From positions 123,020 to 187,019 of the forward strand of contig DAMANX010000006.1 of assembly GCA_032073245.1 (NCBI GenBank): 64,000 nucleotides of DNA. The letters are read 5' to 3'. A program made the position numbers and the translations under genes. This document shows, piece by piece, positions 26,101 through 34,068 of the stretch (position 1 is its first letter; each line of letters begins with the position of its first letter). The DNA is from QVMG01 sp032073245. Its GTDB lineage: Bacteria; Bacteroidota; Bacteroidia; Bacteroidales; Tannerellaceae. Below the pieces are notes generated by a model. That model did no database searches, was not told where the DNA came from, and saw nothing but the letters and a program-made list of their open reading frames with translations.

Positions 26101-26952
26101 GACAATGATAAGAATGAACTTATCAAAGAAGTGATCCTGAACTATCTGAAGAAATATAAAGAACTGGATGCCGAACTGAGACGTAAGAAATTTGACCTTA
26201 CTATCGGTGATGAACTACCTACAGGTATTGTTCAGATGGCAAAAGTATATGTTGCTAAGAAACGTAAGATCCAGGTGGGTGATAAGATGGCAGGTCGTCA
26301 CGGTAACAAAGGTATTGTATCCAAGATTGTGCGTCAGGAAGATATGCCGTTCCTGGAAGATGGAACCCCGGTCGATATCTGTTTGAACCCGCTAGGGGTA
26401 CCTTCCCGTATGAACCTTGGACAGATCTTTGAAGCTGTACTGGGATGGGCAGGTAGAAAAATGGATGTTAAATTTGCTACTCCTATCTTTGACGGTGCAT
26501 CGTTAGATGACCTGAATGACTGGACTGACAAAGCAGGTATTCCACGCTATGGTAAGACTTATCTTTATGATGGTGGTACCGGTGAACGTTTCGACCAACC
26601 TGCAACGGTAGGGGTAACTTACTTCCTGAAATTAGGTCACATGGTTGATGATAAGATGCACGCCCGTTCTATCGGACCGTACTCACTTATCACACAACAA
26701 CCTTTGGGTGGTAAAGCCCAATTCGGGGGACAGCGTTTTGGAGAAATGGAAGTTTGGGCACTGGAAGCATTCGGTGCAGCTCATATTCTTCAGGAAATAC
26801 TTACAATCAAGTCGGACGACGTTGTCGGACGTTCTAAAGCTTATGAAGCAATTGTTAAAGGCGATCCGATGCCACAACCTGGTATTCCGGAATCTCTCAA
26901 TGTATTGTTACACGAGCTTAGAGGCCTTGGTTTAAGCTTCACTCTGGATTAA
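23140..26952 (+). CDS. rpoB: RNA polymerase beta subunit
   Basis: The 1270-residue subunit has the Bacteroidetes-type length. The rifampicin region (residues ~465-510) reads FFGTNALSQFMDQTNPLAE then THKRRLSALGPGG, so Gln, Asp, His and Ser at the usual resistance positions are unchanged. GDKMAGRHGNKGIVSKI near residue 1050 contains active-site lysines, and the C-terminus has QPLGGKAQFGGQRFGEMEVWALEA. It forms the catalytic core with beta'. Confidence 0.99.
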   Translation: MSSTTDKQRVNFASIKNPLAYPDFLEVQLKSFQDFLQLDTPPEKRKKEGLYKVFAENFPIADTRNNFVLEFLDYYIDPPRYTIEECIARGLTYSVPLKAKLKLYCTDPDHEDFDTVVQDVYLGPIPYMTERGTFVINGAERVVVSQLHRSPGVFFGQSTHANGTKLYSARIIPFKGSWIEFATDINNVMYAYIDRKKKLPVTTLLRAIGFEGDKDILEIFNLAEEVKVTKSNLKKLIGRKLAARVLKTWVEDFVDEDTGEVVSIERNDVIIDRESILDQDNIEEILESGTQHVLLHREDQNLSDFAIIYNTLQKDPSNSEKEAVLYIYRQLRNAEPADEASAREVINNLFFSEKRYDLGEVGRYRINKKLGLSTSNEVKVLTKEDIIEIIKYLIELINSKAIVDDIDHLSNRRVRTVGEQLYNQFGIGLARMSRTVRERMNVRDNEVFTPIDLINAKTISSVVNSFFGTNALSQFMDQTNPLAEITHKRRLSALGPGGLSRERAGFEVRDVHYTHYGRLCPIETPEGPNIGLISSLCVYAKINDLGFISTPYRKVVNQQVDFSNEGLEYYTAEEEEDLTIAQGNAPLDDKGKFIRDRVKSRLGADFPVVSPADVDLMDVSPTQIASIAASLIPFLEHDDANRALMGSNMMRQAVPLLHADAPIIGTGIEKQVARDSRTQITAERPGEVVYVDATTIKIKYDRTEDEEFVSFEDAVKTYTIPKWRKTNQSTTVDLRPICQVGQRVDEGDVLTEGYSTQDGELALGRNVMVAYMPWKGYNYEDAIVLNERMVREDFFTSVHVDEYILEVRETKRGMEELTSDIPNVSEEATKDLDERGIVRVGARIEPGDILIGKITPKGESDPSPEEKLLRAIFGDKAGDVKDASLKATPSLRGVVIDTALFSKAVKKRKSRLTDKAILPKLDEDYDVKLAELKSQLVDKLLLLTNGKTSQGIKDFMNTEVIVKGSKFTRKSLEELDFNAIQVSKWTTDNDKNELIKEVILNYLKKYKELDAELRRKKFDLTIGDELPTGIVQMAKVYVAKKRKIQVGDKMAGRHGNKGIVSKIVRQEDMPFLEDGTPVDICLNPLGVPSRMNLGQIFEAVLGWAGRKMDVKFATPIFDGASLDDLNDWTDKAGIPRYGKTYLYDGGTGERFDQPATVGVTYFLKLGHMVDDKMHARSIGPYSLITQQPLGGKAQFGGQRFGEMEVWALEAFGAAHILQEILTIKSDDVVGRSKAYEAIVKGDPMPQPGIPESLNVLLHELRGLGLSFTLD

Positions 26953-26965
26953 TTCAACTACAATA

Positions 26966-26991
26966 GGCAGATAAGCTTCGGCTTGTCTGCC
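26966..26991 (+). other. UUCG-loop hairpin between rpoB and rpoC
   Basis: GGCAGATAAGC-TTCG-GCTTGTCTGCC: an 11-bp stem with one wobble, closed by a UUCG tetraloop. No T-run follows, which points to an mRNA stability or processing element rather than a terminator. Confidence 0.7.
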
Positions 26992-27023
26992 CTCATTGAT
27001 AACTCTTTATATAAATTAAAAAT

Positions 27024-30000
27024 ATGGCTTTTAGAAAAGAAAACAAGATAAAGAGTAGCTTTTCAAAAATAACGATCGGTTTAGCTTCTCCTGAAGAGAT
27101 CCTTGAGAACTCCAGTGGTGAAGTTCTAAAACCGGAAACGATTAATTATCGTACATATAAACCTGAACGGGATGGTCTTTTCTGCGAACGCATTTTTGGT
27201 CCTATTAAGGATTATGAGTGTCATTGCGGAAAATATAAACGTATCCGTTATAAAGGGATTGTCTGCGATCGTTGCGGGGTAGAAGTTACAGAAAAGAAAG
27301 TTCGTCGTGAACGTATGGGACACATCCATTTGGTAGTTCCTGTTGCTCATATCTGGTATTTCCGTTCTCTACCAAATAAAATCGGTTACCTGTTAGGAGT
27401 TCCTACCAAGAAACTTGATTCTATCATATATTACGAACGCTATGTCGTTATCCAACCTGGTACAGTAGATACTGTAGCTGAATTGGATTTGTTGTCAGAA
27501 GAAGAATATCTGGATATACTGGATAATCTGCCAAAAGAAAATCAATTGCTGGATGATACCGATCCTAACAAGTTCATTGCTAAAATCGGTGCCGAAGCAG
27601 TATATGACCTATTGGCTCGTCTGGATCTCGATGCATTGTCTTATGACTTGCGTCACCGTGCCAGCACAGATACTTCACAACAACGTAAGAACGAAGCATT
27701 GAAACGTTTGCAGGTTGTTGAATCTTTCCGTGCATCTCGTGGTCGTAACAAACCCGAATGGATGATCGTAAAGGTTGTTCCTGTAATTCCACCGGAATTG
27801 CGTCCGTTGGTTCCACTGGATGGTGGACGTTTTGCTACATCCGACTTAAATGACTTATACCGTCGTGTTATTATACGTAACAACCGTTTGAAGAGATTGA
27901 TCGATATCAAAGCTCCGGAAGTAATCCTACGTAATGAAAAACGTATGCTTCAGGAAGCTGTCGATTCATTGTTCGACAACTCTCGTAAATCAAGTGCGGT
28001 AAAAACAGATGCTAACCGTCCGTTAAAGTCTTTATCTGACAGTTTGAAAGGTAAACAAGGACGTTTCCGTCAGAACCTGTTAGGAAAACGTGTCGACTAC
28101 TCTGCCCGTTCGGTAATTGTTGTAGGCCCGGAATTGAAAATGCATGAATGCGGTATCCCTAAAAATATGGCTGCCGAACTTTATAAACCTTTCGTTATTC
28201 GTAAATTGATTGAACGCGGTATTGTAAAGACAGTTAAATCTGCAAAGAAGATTGTCGATCGCAAAGAACCTGTTGTTTGGGATATTTTGGAATATGTAAT
28301 GAAAGGACATCCGGTACTCTTAAACCGTGCTCCGACATTGCACCGTTTAGGTATTCAGGCTTTCCAACCTAAGTTGATTGAAGGAAAAGCAATTCAGCTT
28401 CACCCGTTGGCTTGTACGGCGTTCAATGCTGACTTCGACGGTGACCAGATGGCTGTTCACTTGCCTTTAGGTAATGAGGCTGTTCTTGAAGCTCAGATGT
28501 TGATGCTTGCATCACATAATATCCTGAACCCGGCAAATGGAGCACCTATTACCGTACCTTCTCAGGACATGGTATTAGGACTTTATTATATCACTAAATT
28601 ACGCAAAGGTGCTAAAGGTGAAGGTTTGGTATTCTACGGACCGGAAGAAGCAACGATTGCTTATAATGAAGGTAAAGTAACTATCCATGCACCTATAAAA
28701 GTTTTAGTGGATAATCTTGATAAAGATGGAAATCTTGTTAAGGAAATGATTGAAACTTCTGTAGGCCGTTTGATGGTAAATGAATTTGTTCCTACTGAGG
28801 TTGGTTATATAAACGATATCTTAGGTAAGAAATCATTACGTGATATCATTGGTAATGTAATTAAAACTTGTGGTGTTGCCCGTACAGCTCAGTTCCTTGA
28901 TGACATCAAGAACTTAGGTTACCAGATGGCATTCAAGGGCGGATTGTCATTCAATCTTGCTGATGTTGTTATCCCTGCGGAAAAACAAGTCTTGATTGAC
29001 GAAGGTAACGAAGAAGTAGAGCAAATCCTTTCTAACTATAACATGGGTTTCATTACATTCAACGAACGTTACAATCAGATTATTGATACATGGACACACG
29101 TTAACAGCAAGCTTTCTAATATTCTTATTAAGAAACTGGCTGAAGATAACGACGGGTTCAATTCAGTATATATGATGATGGATTCTGGTGCCCGTGGTTC
29201 GAAAGAACAGATTCGCCAGTTGTCAGGAATGCGTGGTTTGATGGCAAAACCGCAAAAGAGTGGTGCTGATGGTGGACAGATTATTGAAAACCCGATCCTC
29301 TCTAACTTTAAAGAAGGGTTATCTGTGTTAGAGTACTTTATCTCTACTCACGGTGCTCGTAAAGGTTTGGCCGATACAGCGTTGAAGACTGCTGATGCAG
29401 GGTATTTGACTCGTCGTCTTGTTGACGTATCACATGATGTGATCATTAATGAAGAAGACTGTGGTACACTGCGTGGTTTGATTTGTACAGAATTGAAGAA
29501 TAACGAAGAAGTTATTGCATCTCTGTATGAACGTATCCTCGGACGTGTATCCGTACATGATATCCAACATCCATTAACCGGAGAACTTCTTGTTTCTTCA
29601 GGCGAAGAGATCCGTGAAGATGCAGCAGTAAAGATACAAAACTCTCCGATTGATAGCGTAGAAATACGTTCGGTGCTTACCTGTGAATCCAAGAAAGGAG
29701 TTTGTGCTAAGTGTTACGGACGTAACCTGGCAACCGGACAAATGGTTCAAAAAGGTGAAGTTGTTGGTGTAATTGCTGCTCAGTCTATTGGTGAGCCGGG
29801 TACACAGTTGACACTTCGTACGTTCCACGTCGGTGGTATCGCTTCTAACATTGCAACTGAAAATAGCATTGTATCTAAATATGATGGTATTCTGGAAATA
29901 GATGAACTTCGTTCTGTAGAATCAGTAGATGCTGCAGGAAAGAAACATCAGGTAGTTGTAAGCCGTTTGGCTGAAATGCGTATTGTTGATCCGAATACAA

Positions 30001-31310
30001 ATATCGTATTATTAACCCATAATATTCCTTACGGTTCTAAACTGTTCTTTAATAGTGGTGACTCTGTTAAGAGAGGTGATACTATCATTGAATGGGATCC
30101 GTTCAATGCTGTTATCGTATCGGAAGTTTCCGGTAAGATTGAGTTTGAGAGCGTAATCGAGGGTGTTACTTATAAGGTTGAAAGTGACGAAGCAACCGGT
30201 TTGAAGGAAAAGATTATCATTGAACCGAAAGATAAGACAAAAGCTCCGGCTGCTCATATCATCGATGAAAAAGGTAATTATCTGAAAAACTACTCACTGC
30301 CATTAGGAGCTCACGTTGTGAAGGAAAATGGTGATTCAATCAAAGCAGGGGATGTATTGGTTAAGATTCCTCGTGCAGTAGGTAAGACTGGTGACATCAC
30401 CGGTGGTTTGCCACGTGTAACGGAGTTGTTCGAAGCCCGTAACCCATCAAATCCTGCAGTTGTTTCTGAAATCGATGGTGAAGTAGCATTTGGTAAGATC
30501 AAACGTGGTAACCGTGAAATCACAGTAACCTCTAAGTTGGGTGAAGTGAAGAAATATATGGTGCCGTTGTCCAAGCAATTGTTGGTACAGGAAAATGACT
30601 ATATCCGTGCGGGTATGCCATTATCCGACGGAGCTATAACTCCTTCTGATATCCTTGCAATTAAAGGTCCTACGGCTGTTCAGGAATATATCGTGAACGA
30701 AGTACAAGACGTATACCGTTTGCAAGGTGTGAAGATCAATGATAAACACTTTGAAGTTATCGTTCGTCAGATGATGCGTAAAGTAGAAGTTGTTGATCCG
30801 GGTGATACACGCTTCCTTGAGCAACAGATCGTTGATAAGTTGGATGTAATGGACGAAAATGACCGTATCTGGGGCAAGAAGGTTGTTTTGGATTCTGGAG
30901 ATTCACAAACGATGCATGCAGGTCAGATTGTTACTGCCCGTAAGCTGCGTGATGAAAACAGTATGTTGAAACGTCGTGACCTGAAGACTGTAGAAGTACG
31001 TGATGCTGTTCCTGCAACTGCAAATCAGATCCTTCAAGGTATTACACGTGCTGCATTGCAGACTACAAGCTTTATGTCGGCTGCTTCCTTCCAGGAAACA
31101 ACCAAGGTCTTGAATGAAGCTGCAATCAATGGTAAAGTAGACCGTTTGGAAGGTTTGAAAGAAAACGTTATCTGTGGTCACCTGATCCCTGCCGGTACCG
31201 GCCAACGCGAGTTTGATAAGCTGGTGGTAGGTGCTAAAGATGAATTTGAACGTATCCAGGCAAATCGCAAGAATGTAGTGGACTTCAGTACAATGGATGA
31301 AAACGATTAA
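27024..31310 (+). CDS. rpoC: RNA polymerase beta' subunit
   Basis: The 1428-residue subunit has an N-terminal zinc ribbon (CHCG...CDRCGVEV). The catalytic NADFDGDQM motif, with three Mg-binding Asp, lies near residue 470. The second zinc site is C...CESKKGVCAKC, and SIGEPGTQLTLRTFHVGG marks the trigger-loop region. It ends at a strong terminator, so rpoC closes the operon. Confidence 0.99.
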   Translation: MAFRKENKIKSSFSKITIGLASPEEILENSSGEVLKPETINYRTYKPERDGLFCERIFGPIKDYECHCGKYKRIRYKGIVCDRCGVEVTEKKVRRERMGHIHLVVPVAHIWYFRSLPNKIGYLLGVPTKKLDSIIYYERYVVIQPGTVDTVAELDLLSEEEYLDILDNLPKENQLLDDTDPNKFIAKIGAEAVYDLLARLDLDALSYDLRHRASTDTSQQRKNEALKRLQVVESFRASRGRNKPEWMIVKVVPVIPPELRPLVPLDGGRFATSDLNDLYRRVIIRNNRLKRLIDIKAPEVILRNEKRMLQEAVDSLFDNSRKSSAVKTDANRPLKSLSDSLKGKQGRFRQNLLGKRVDYSARSVIVVGPELKMHECGIPKNMAAELYKPFVIRKLIERGIVKTVKSAKKIVDRKEPVVWDILEYVMKGHPVLLNRAPTLHRLGIQAFQPKLIEGKAIQLHPLACTAFNADFDGDQMAVHLPLGNEAVLEAQMLMLASHNILNPANGAPITVPSQDMVLGLYYITKLRKGAKGEGLVFYGPEEATIAYNEGKVTIHAPIKVLVDNLDKDGNLVKEMIETSVGRLMVNEFVPTEVGYINDILGKKSLRDIIGNVIKTCGVARTAQFLDDIKNLGYQMAFKGGLSFNLADVVIPAEKQVLIDEGNEEVEQILSNYNMGFITFNERYNQIIDTWTHVNSKLSNILIKKLAEDNDGFNSVYMMMDSGARGSKEQIRQLSGMRGLMAKPQKSGADGGQIIENPILSNFKEGLSVLEYFISTHGARKGLADTALKTADAGYLTRRLVDVSHDVIINEEDCGTLRGLICTELKNNEEVIASLYERILGRVSVHDIQHPLTGELLVSSGEEIREDAAVKIQNSPIDSVEIRSVLTCESKKGVCAKCYGRNLATGQMVQKGEVVGVIAAQSIGEPGTQLTLRTFHVGGIASNIATENSIVSKYDGILEIDELRSVESVDAAGKKHQVVVSRLAEMRIVDPNTNIVLLTHNIPYGSKLFFNSGDSVKRGDTIIEWDPFNAVIVSEVSGKIEFESVIEGVTYKVESDEATGLKEKIIIEPKDKTKAPAAHIIDEKGNYLKNYSLPLGAHVVKENGDSIKAGDVLVKIPRAVGKTGDITGGLPRVTELFEARNPSNPAVVSEIDGEVAFGKIKRGNREITVTSKLGEVKKYMVPLSKQLLVQENDYIRAGMPLSDGAITPSDILAIKGPTAVQEYIVNEVQDVYRLQGVKINDKHFEVIVRQMMRKVEVVDPGDTRFLEQQIVDKLDVMDENDRIWGKKVVLDSGDSQTMHAGQIVTARKLRDENSMLKRRDLKTVEVRDAVPATANQILQGITRAALQTTSFMSAASFQETTKVLNEAAINGKVDRLEGLKENVICGHLIPAGTGQREFDKLVVGAKDEFERIQANRKNVVDFSTMDEND

Positions 31311-31329
31311 ATAATCGAAATACTATAGT

Positions 31330-31367
31330 AAAAGGCTATCGGAATTTTCCGGTAGCCTTTTTTATTT
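31330..31367 (+). terminator. Terminator after rpoC
   Basis: AAAAGGCTATCGGAA pairs with TTCCGGTAGCCTTTT (one wobble), then a T-rich tail. Confidence 0.92.
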
Positions 31368-31425
31368 GTGGATGTTTGTAGATTACTAAAGGAACATCTA
31401 CATTTGTAAACCTTCAAACTTAAAA

Positions 31426-32301
31426 ATGAACGATATGAAAAAAATGATCCTTTCCTTCTTAATTACCTTATTCAGTTTTTCGATATTAATGGCATCAACA
31501 CCCAAGGAAGAAGCTGTAAATGTCATGTCTTTTAATATCCGCATGGATACTTCTTCCGACGGAGATAACCAATGGTCTAACCGGAAAGATTATGCAGGTG
31601 AACTTATTCGTTTTTATCAGGCTGATCTTATAGGTGCACAGGAAGTGTTACATCATCAGTTAACAGATCTTCTGGATCGTCTTTCTGGTTACGGATATGT
31701 AGGGGTAGGTCGTGAAGACGGTAAAACAAAAGGAGAATATGCTCCGATTTTTTATTGTAAGGAGCGTTTTTCTGTAACAAAACATGGAGACTTCTGGTTG
31801 GCAGAGGATATGAATAATGTAGGAGCAAAAGGTTGGGATGCCGCCTGTGAGCGTGTTGCGACCTGGGCTATTTTTCATGATAAGAAGACAGGAAAGGATT
31901 TCTTTATGTTGAATACGCATCTGGATCATATGGGGAAGATTGCCCGTCATGAAGGTGCCTCTTTAGTTTTACAACAAGTAGAGGCATTAGCTGGTGGACT
32001 ACCTGTTATCGTAACCGGTGATTTCAATGCTAAACCGGAAGATGATCCGATTCAGGTGCTTATTAATCCAGCTGATCCACGACATTTGAAACGTACGCGT
32101 CCTTTATCTGAACTAGCTTATGGCCCGGAAAATACTTTCCATAATTATGGACGCATACCCTTTGAACGGCGTAATTGGATTGATTATATCTTTATTAAAG
32201 GTGATTTTAATGTTTCGAGACACGGTGTACTAACAGATGCAAAAGGGGATTTATATCCTTCCGATCATTATCCGATTTTTTGTACATTAGTAATCAAATA
32301 A
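31426..32301 (+). CDS. Secreted endonuclease/exonuclease/phosphatase-family protein
   Basis: The 291-residue protein has a signal peptide (residues ~1-24). The EEP fold motifs are VMSFNIRMDT, IGAQEVLHHQ (metal-binding Glu), LNTHLDHMG, VTGDFNAKPEDDP and the terminal SDHYPIFC with catalytic Asp-His. Members cleave phosphodiesters in nucleic acids, sphingolipids or inositol phosphates. Bacteroidetes versions with a signal peptide are usually annotated only to family level. ATG 31435 would shorten the N-terminus by three residues. The gene is monocistronic. Confidence 0.9.
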   Translation: MNDMKKMILSFLITLFSFSILMASTPKEEAVNVMSFNIRMDTSSDGDNQWSNRKDYAGELIRFYQADLIGAQEVLHHQLTDLLDRLSGYGYVGVGREDGKTKGEYAPIFYCKERFSVTKHGDFWLAEDMNNVGAKGWDAACERVATWAIFHDKKTGKDFFMLNTHLDHMGKIARHEGASLVLQQVEALAGGLPVIVTGDFNAKPEDDPIQVLINPADPRHLKRTRPLSELAYGPENTFHNYGRIPFERRNWIDYIFIKGDFNVSRHGVLTDAKGDLYPSDHYPIFCTLVIK

Positions 32302-32372
32302 AGGAAAGTAGAATTATTAAATTGATGTAGATCAAAAAGTATGATCTTTCCGTAGTTATTAACCACAGAAGG

Positions 32373-32403
32373 TTTGGCTATTACTTCAAACAACTTACTT
32401 TTG
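32373..32403 (+). promoter_or_regulatory. Promoter of candidate small RNA
   Basis: TTTG (32373-32376), exactly 19 bp, then TACTTTTG (32396-32403), with no downstream ORF before a terminator. Confidence 0.8.
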
Positions 32404-32409
32404 TAGGAC

Positions 32410-32564
32410 AGTAATAGATATTTAGCACTATATATCTAAACTTGAAAGCGTTTGAAGATTATTATTTAAACACAAAAGTATTTTTACATTGGTCTAAAGA
32501 ATTGAGAATTAAAAACACAACAAGAAAACGACTGCCTGCGAAGGTGGTCGTTTTCGCTTTTATT
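32410..32564 (+). ncRNA. Candidate small non-coding RNA (~150 nt)
   Basis: A consensus promoter and an intrinsic terminator bracket about 150 nt with no credible reading frame. The 5' part can fold as TAGATAT/ATATCTA (32415-32438). The 3' end is GAAAACGACTGCCT closed by a GCGA tetraloop and paired with AGGTGGTCGTTTTC (32524-32555, two wobbles), followed by a T-rich tract. I do not recognise the family; 6S RNA or a regulatory sRNA are possibilities. Confidence 0.6.
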
Positions 32565-32625
32565 ATTTTACGTTCCAATTCCTAACAATTCCCACTTAAG
32601 GGGTTATTGATCACTTTTCGCCTAT

Positions 32626-32962
32626 ACATGAATTTATTATTTTCGCCTTCAGCCTTCAGCCGCCTTTAACTGTTTAATTGTCAGTCTGTATGGCTGAAGG
32701 CAGAATCGTTCAGGATGCATTCAGGATACATCGCTCCGGCTTATTGAAAAAAGTCGGCAGCATATTTCAAAAAGCTGGGAGCGTATTTGAAAATGTCGGG
32801 AGCTTTTTGGAATAAGCCGGGAGTTTTTATGTAAAAACAGGAAACAAAATCAATTTCCTGAAGGCAAACTGAATGGAATTGCCTTCAGTTATACGGGCTG
32901 TAAATTAGATAGTTAAAGGCGGCTGAAGGCTGAAGGCGAAAATAATAGCATTATGTAGGGAT
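32626..32962. repeat. Long palindromic intergenic repeat, copy B
   Basis: Arms 32643-32722 and 32874-32940 pair as in copy A, which it matches in reverse complement along its length. The outer stem is CGCCTTCAGCCTTCAGCCGCC. The loop has four AAGYYGGGAGC-type units at 32751, 32772, 32793 and 32814, 21 bp apart. Paired substitutions relative to copy A keep the outer stem. Confidence 0.85.
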
Positions 32963-32999
32963 ATATATTAATAGAGTAGCTCCCCACTACGTCACCCCA

Positions 33000-33092
33000 A
33001 TAAAAAAACGATTAGATGTTTCTACAAAAACAATTAGATATTTTAAGAAAAACGATTAGATACTTTTGAAAAAGGATTATTATGTTTTTTCC
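33000..33092. repeat. 22-bp phased array, copy B
   Basis: Units with core CGATTAGAT start at 33009, 33031 and 33053, with a weaker fourth at 33075, exactly 22 bp apart and separated by A/T-rich spacers. A related array occurs at 63921. Confidence 0.75.
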
Positions 33093-33099
33093 TAAAGGT

Positions 33100-33245
33100 A
33101 GTTATATTTTTGAAGGTATATGCTCAGGTGAGCGAGCATATATGTTCATCTTGCTGAGATGCCTTACTCACCGAAGCGGGTAAGGCTTCTCAGGCGGACG
33201 TCAAGCCTTTGGCAATAATCTATCTAAGGCTTGACTAATCGGTGG
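33100..33245 (+). repeat. Middle module of composite repeat, copy B
   Basis: It contains GGTATATGCTCAGG, GCTGAGATGCCTTACTCACC and AAGGCTTCTCAGGCGGACG, matching the reverse complement of 2660-2752. A further inverted pair (TCAAGCCTTTGG / CTAAGGCTTGA) lies at 33202-33236. Confidence 0.75.
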
Positions 33246-33287
33246 TTTAGTATCTTCCAAATGAGGGAAATATGAAGATTAGCGATG

Positions 33288-33488
33288 GTGGTGAAAATAG
33301 TATCAAATTTCTCCTCCTTAGCAAAGGAGGAGTACGCCGAGGTACGAGGTGGGAGGTGGTTTGGTCTATTCTAAAATATTATTTGCGGGGATTATATAAG
33401 CTATTACAGTTACACCAAACCACCTCCCCCTCTCTTCGTTCGGGTACTCCTCCTTTGCTAAGGAGGAGAAATTTGATACTATTTTTCT
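33288..33488. repeat. Hairpin-in-arm inverted repeat D2
   Basis: Arms of ~72 bp (33294-33365 and 33413-33486) are complementary over most of their length. Each contains an inner hairpin CTCCTCCTT-AGCA-AAGGAGGAG. A 94-codon frame across it is a by-product of the repeat and is not called. It shows the same design as D1. Confidence 0.85.
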
Positions 33489-33676
33489 ACAATAAAGAAA
33501 CGTATACGACGTTCCGTGAATCTTCACATATTACAATACCTGAATCTGCAGGGTAAAGCCCAATACCTTTTCCTGAAGATACATGAATAGTTAAAAACTC
33601 ATTCATGTATAAGCTTTTGTATTGGGATATTTACTAAGTTTGTTCTCTGATTAAGAAAACATCATTAAATAAAAAT

Positions 33677-33985
33677 ATGGACAAAAATAAACCAATGAAC
33701 GAGATTCAGATTGAGTTATCTGAAGAAATAGCACAAGGGACGTATGCTAACCTTGCAATCATTTCACATTCATCATCTGAATTTATTCTGGATTTCGTAC
33801 GCATCGTACCGGGTGTTCCAAAAGCGAAGGTAAAAAGCCGTGTTATTCTATCACCTGACAATGCAAAACGCTTACTACACGCTTTGGAAGACAATATCAG
33901 TAAGTTTGAAGATCAACAACTACGGGGTAATGCTCCACATGATGGTTTTATTCCTCCGATGGGGGGGATACAAGGGGAAGCGTGA
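33677..33985 (+). CDS. DUF3467 protein
   Basis: This 102-residue cytosolic protein contains IQIELSEEIAQGTYANLAIISHSSSEFILDFV and ILSPDNAKRLLHALEDNI, the hallmark of DUF3467. Its function is unknown. In Bacteroidetes it is often found close to rpoC, as here. It converges with argF' across an inverted repeat. Confidence 0.9.
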   Translation: MDKNKPMNEIQIELSEEIAQGTYANLAIISHSSSEFILDFVRIVPGVPKAKVKSRVILSPDNAKRLLHALEDNISKFEDQQLRGNAPHDGFIPPMGGIQGEA

Positions 33986-33987
33986 TG

Positions 33988-34067
33988 TCAATTACGAATT
34001 AAGAATTACGAATTACGATTTAAGGGATTCTTTCAATTCGTAATTCGTAATTTTTAAATCGTAATTG
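33988..34067. terminator. Convergent inverted repeat between DUF3467 and argF'
   Basis: Words of AATTACGAATTA type on the left are complementary to TAATTCGTAATT type on the right, between convergent genes. It is probably a bidirectional terminator. Confidence 0.65.
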
Positions 34068-34068
34068 C

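Noticed and set aside
33272..33556. A 94-codon frame
   Set aside because: It runs through both arms and the loop of repeat D2, with no start signal or family features.
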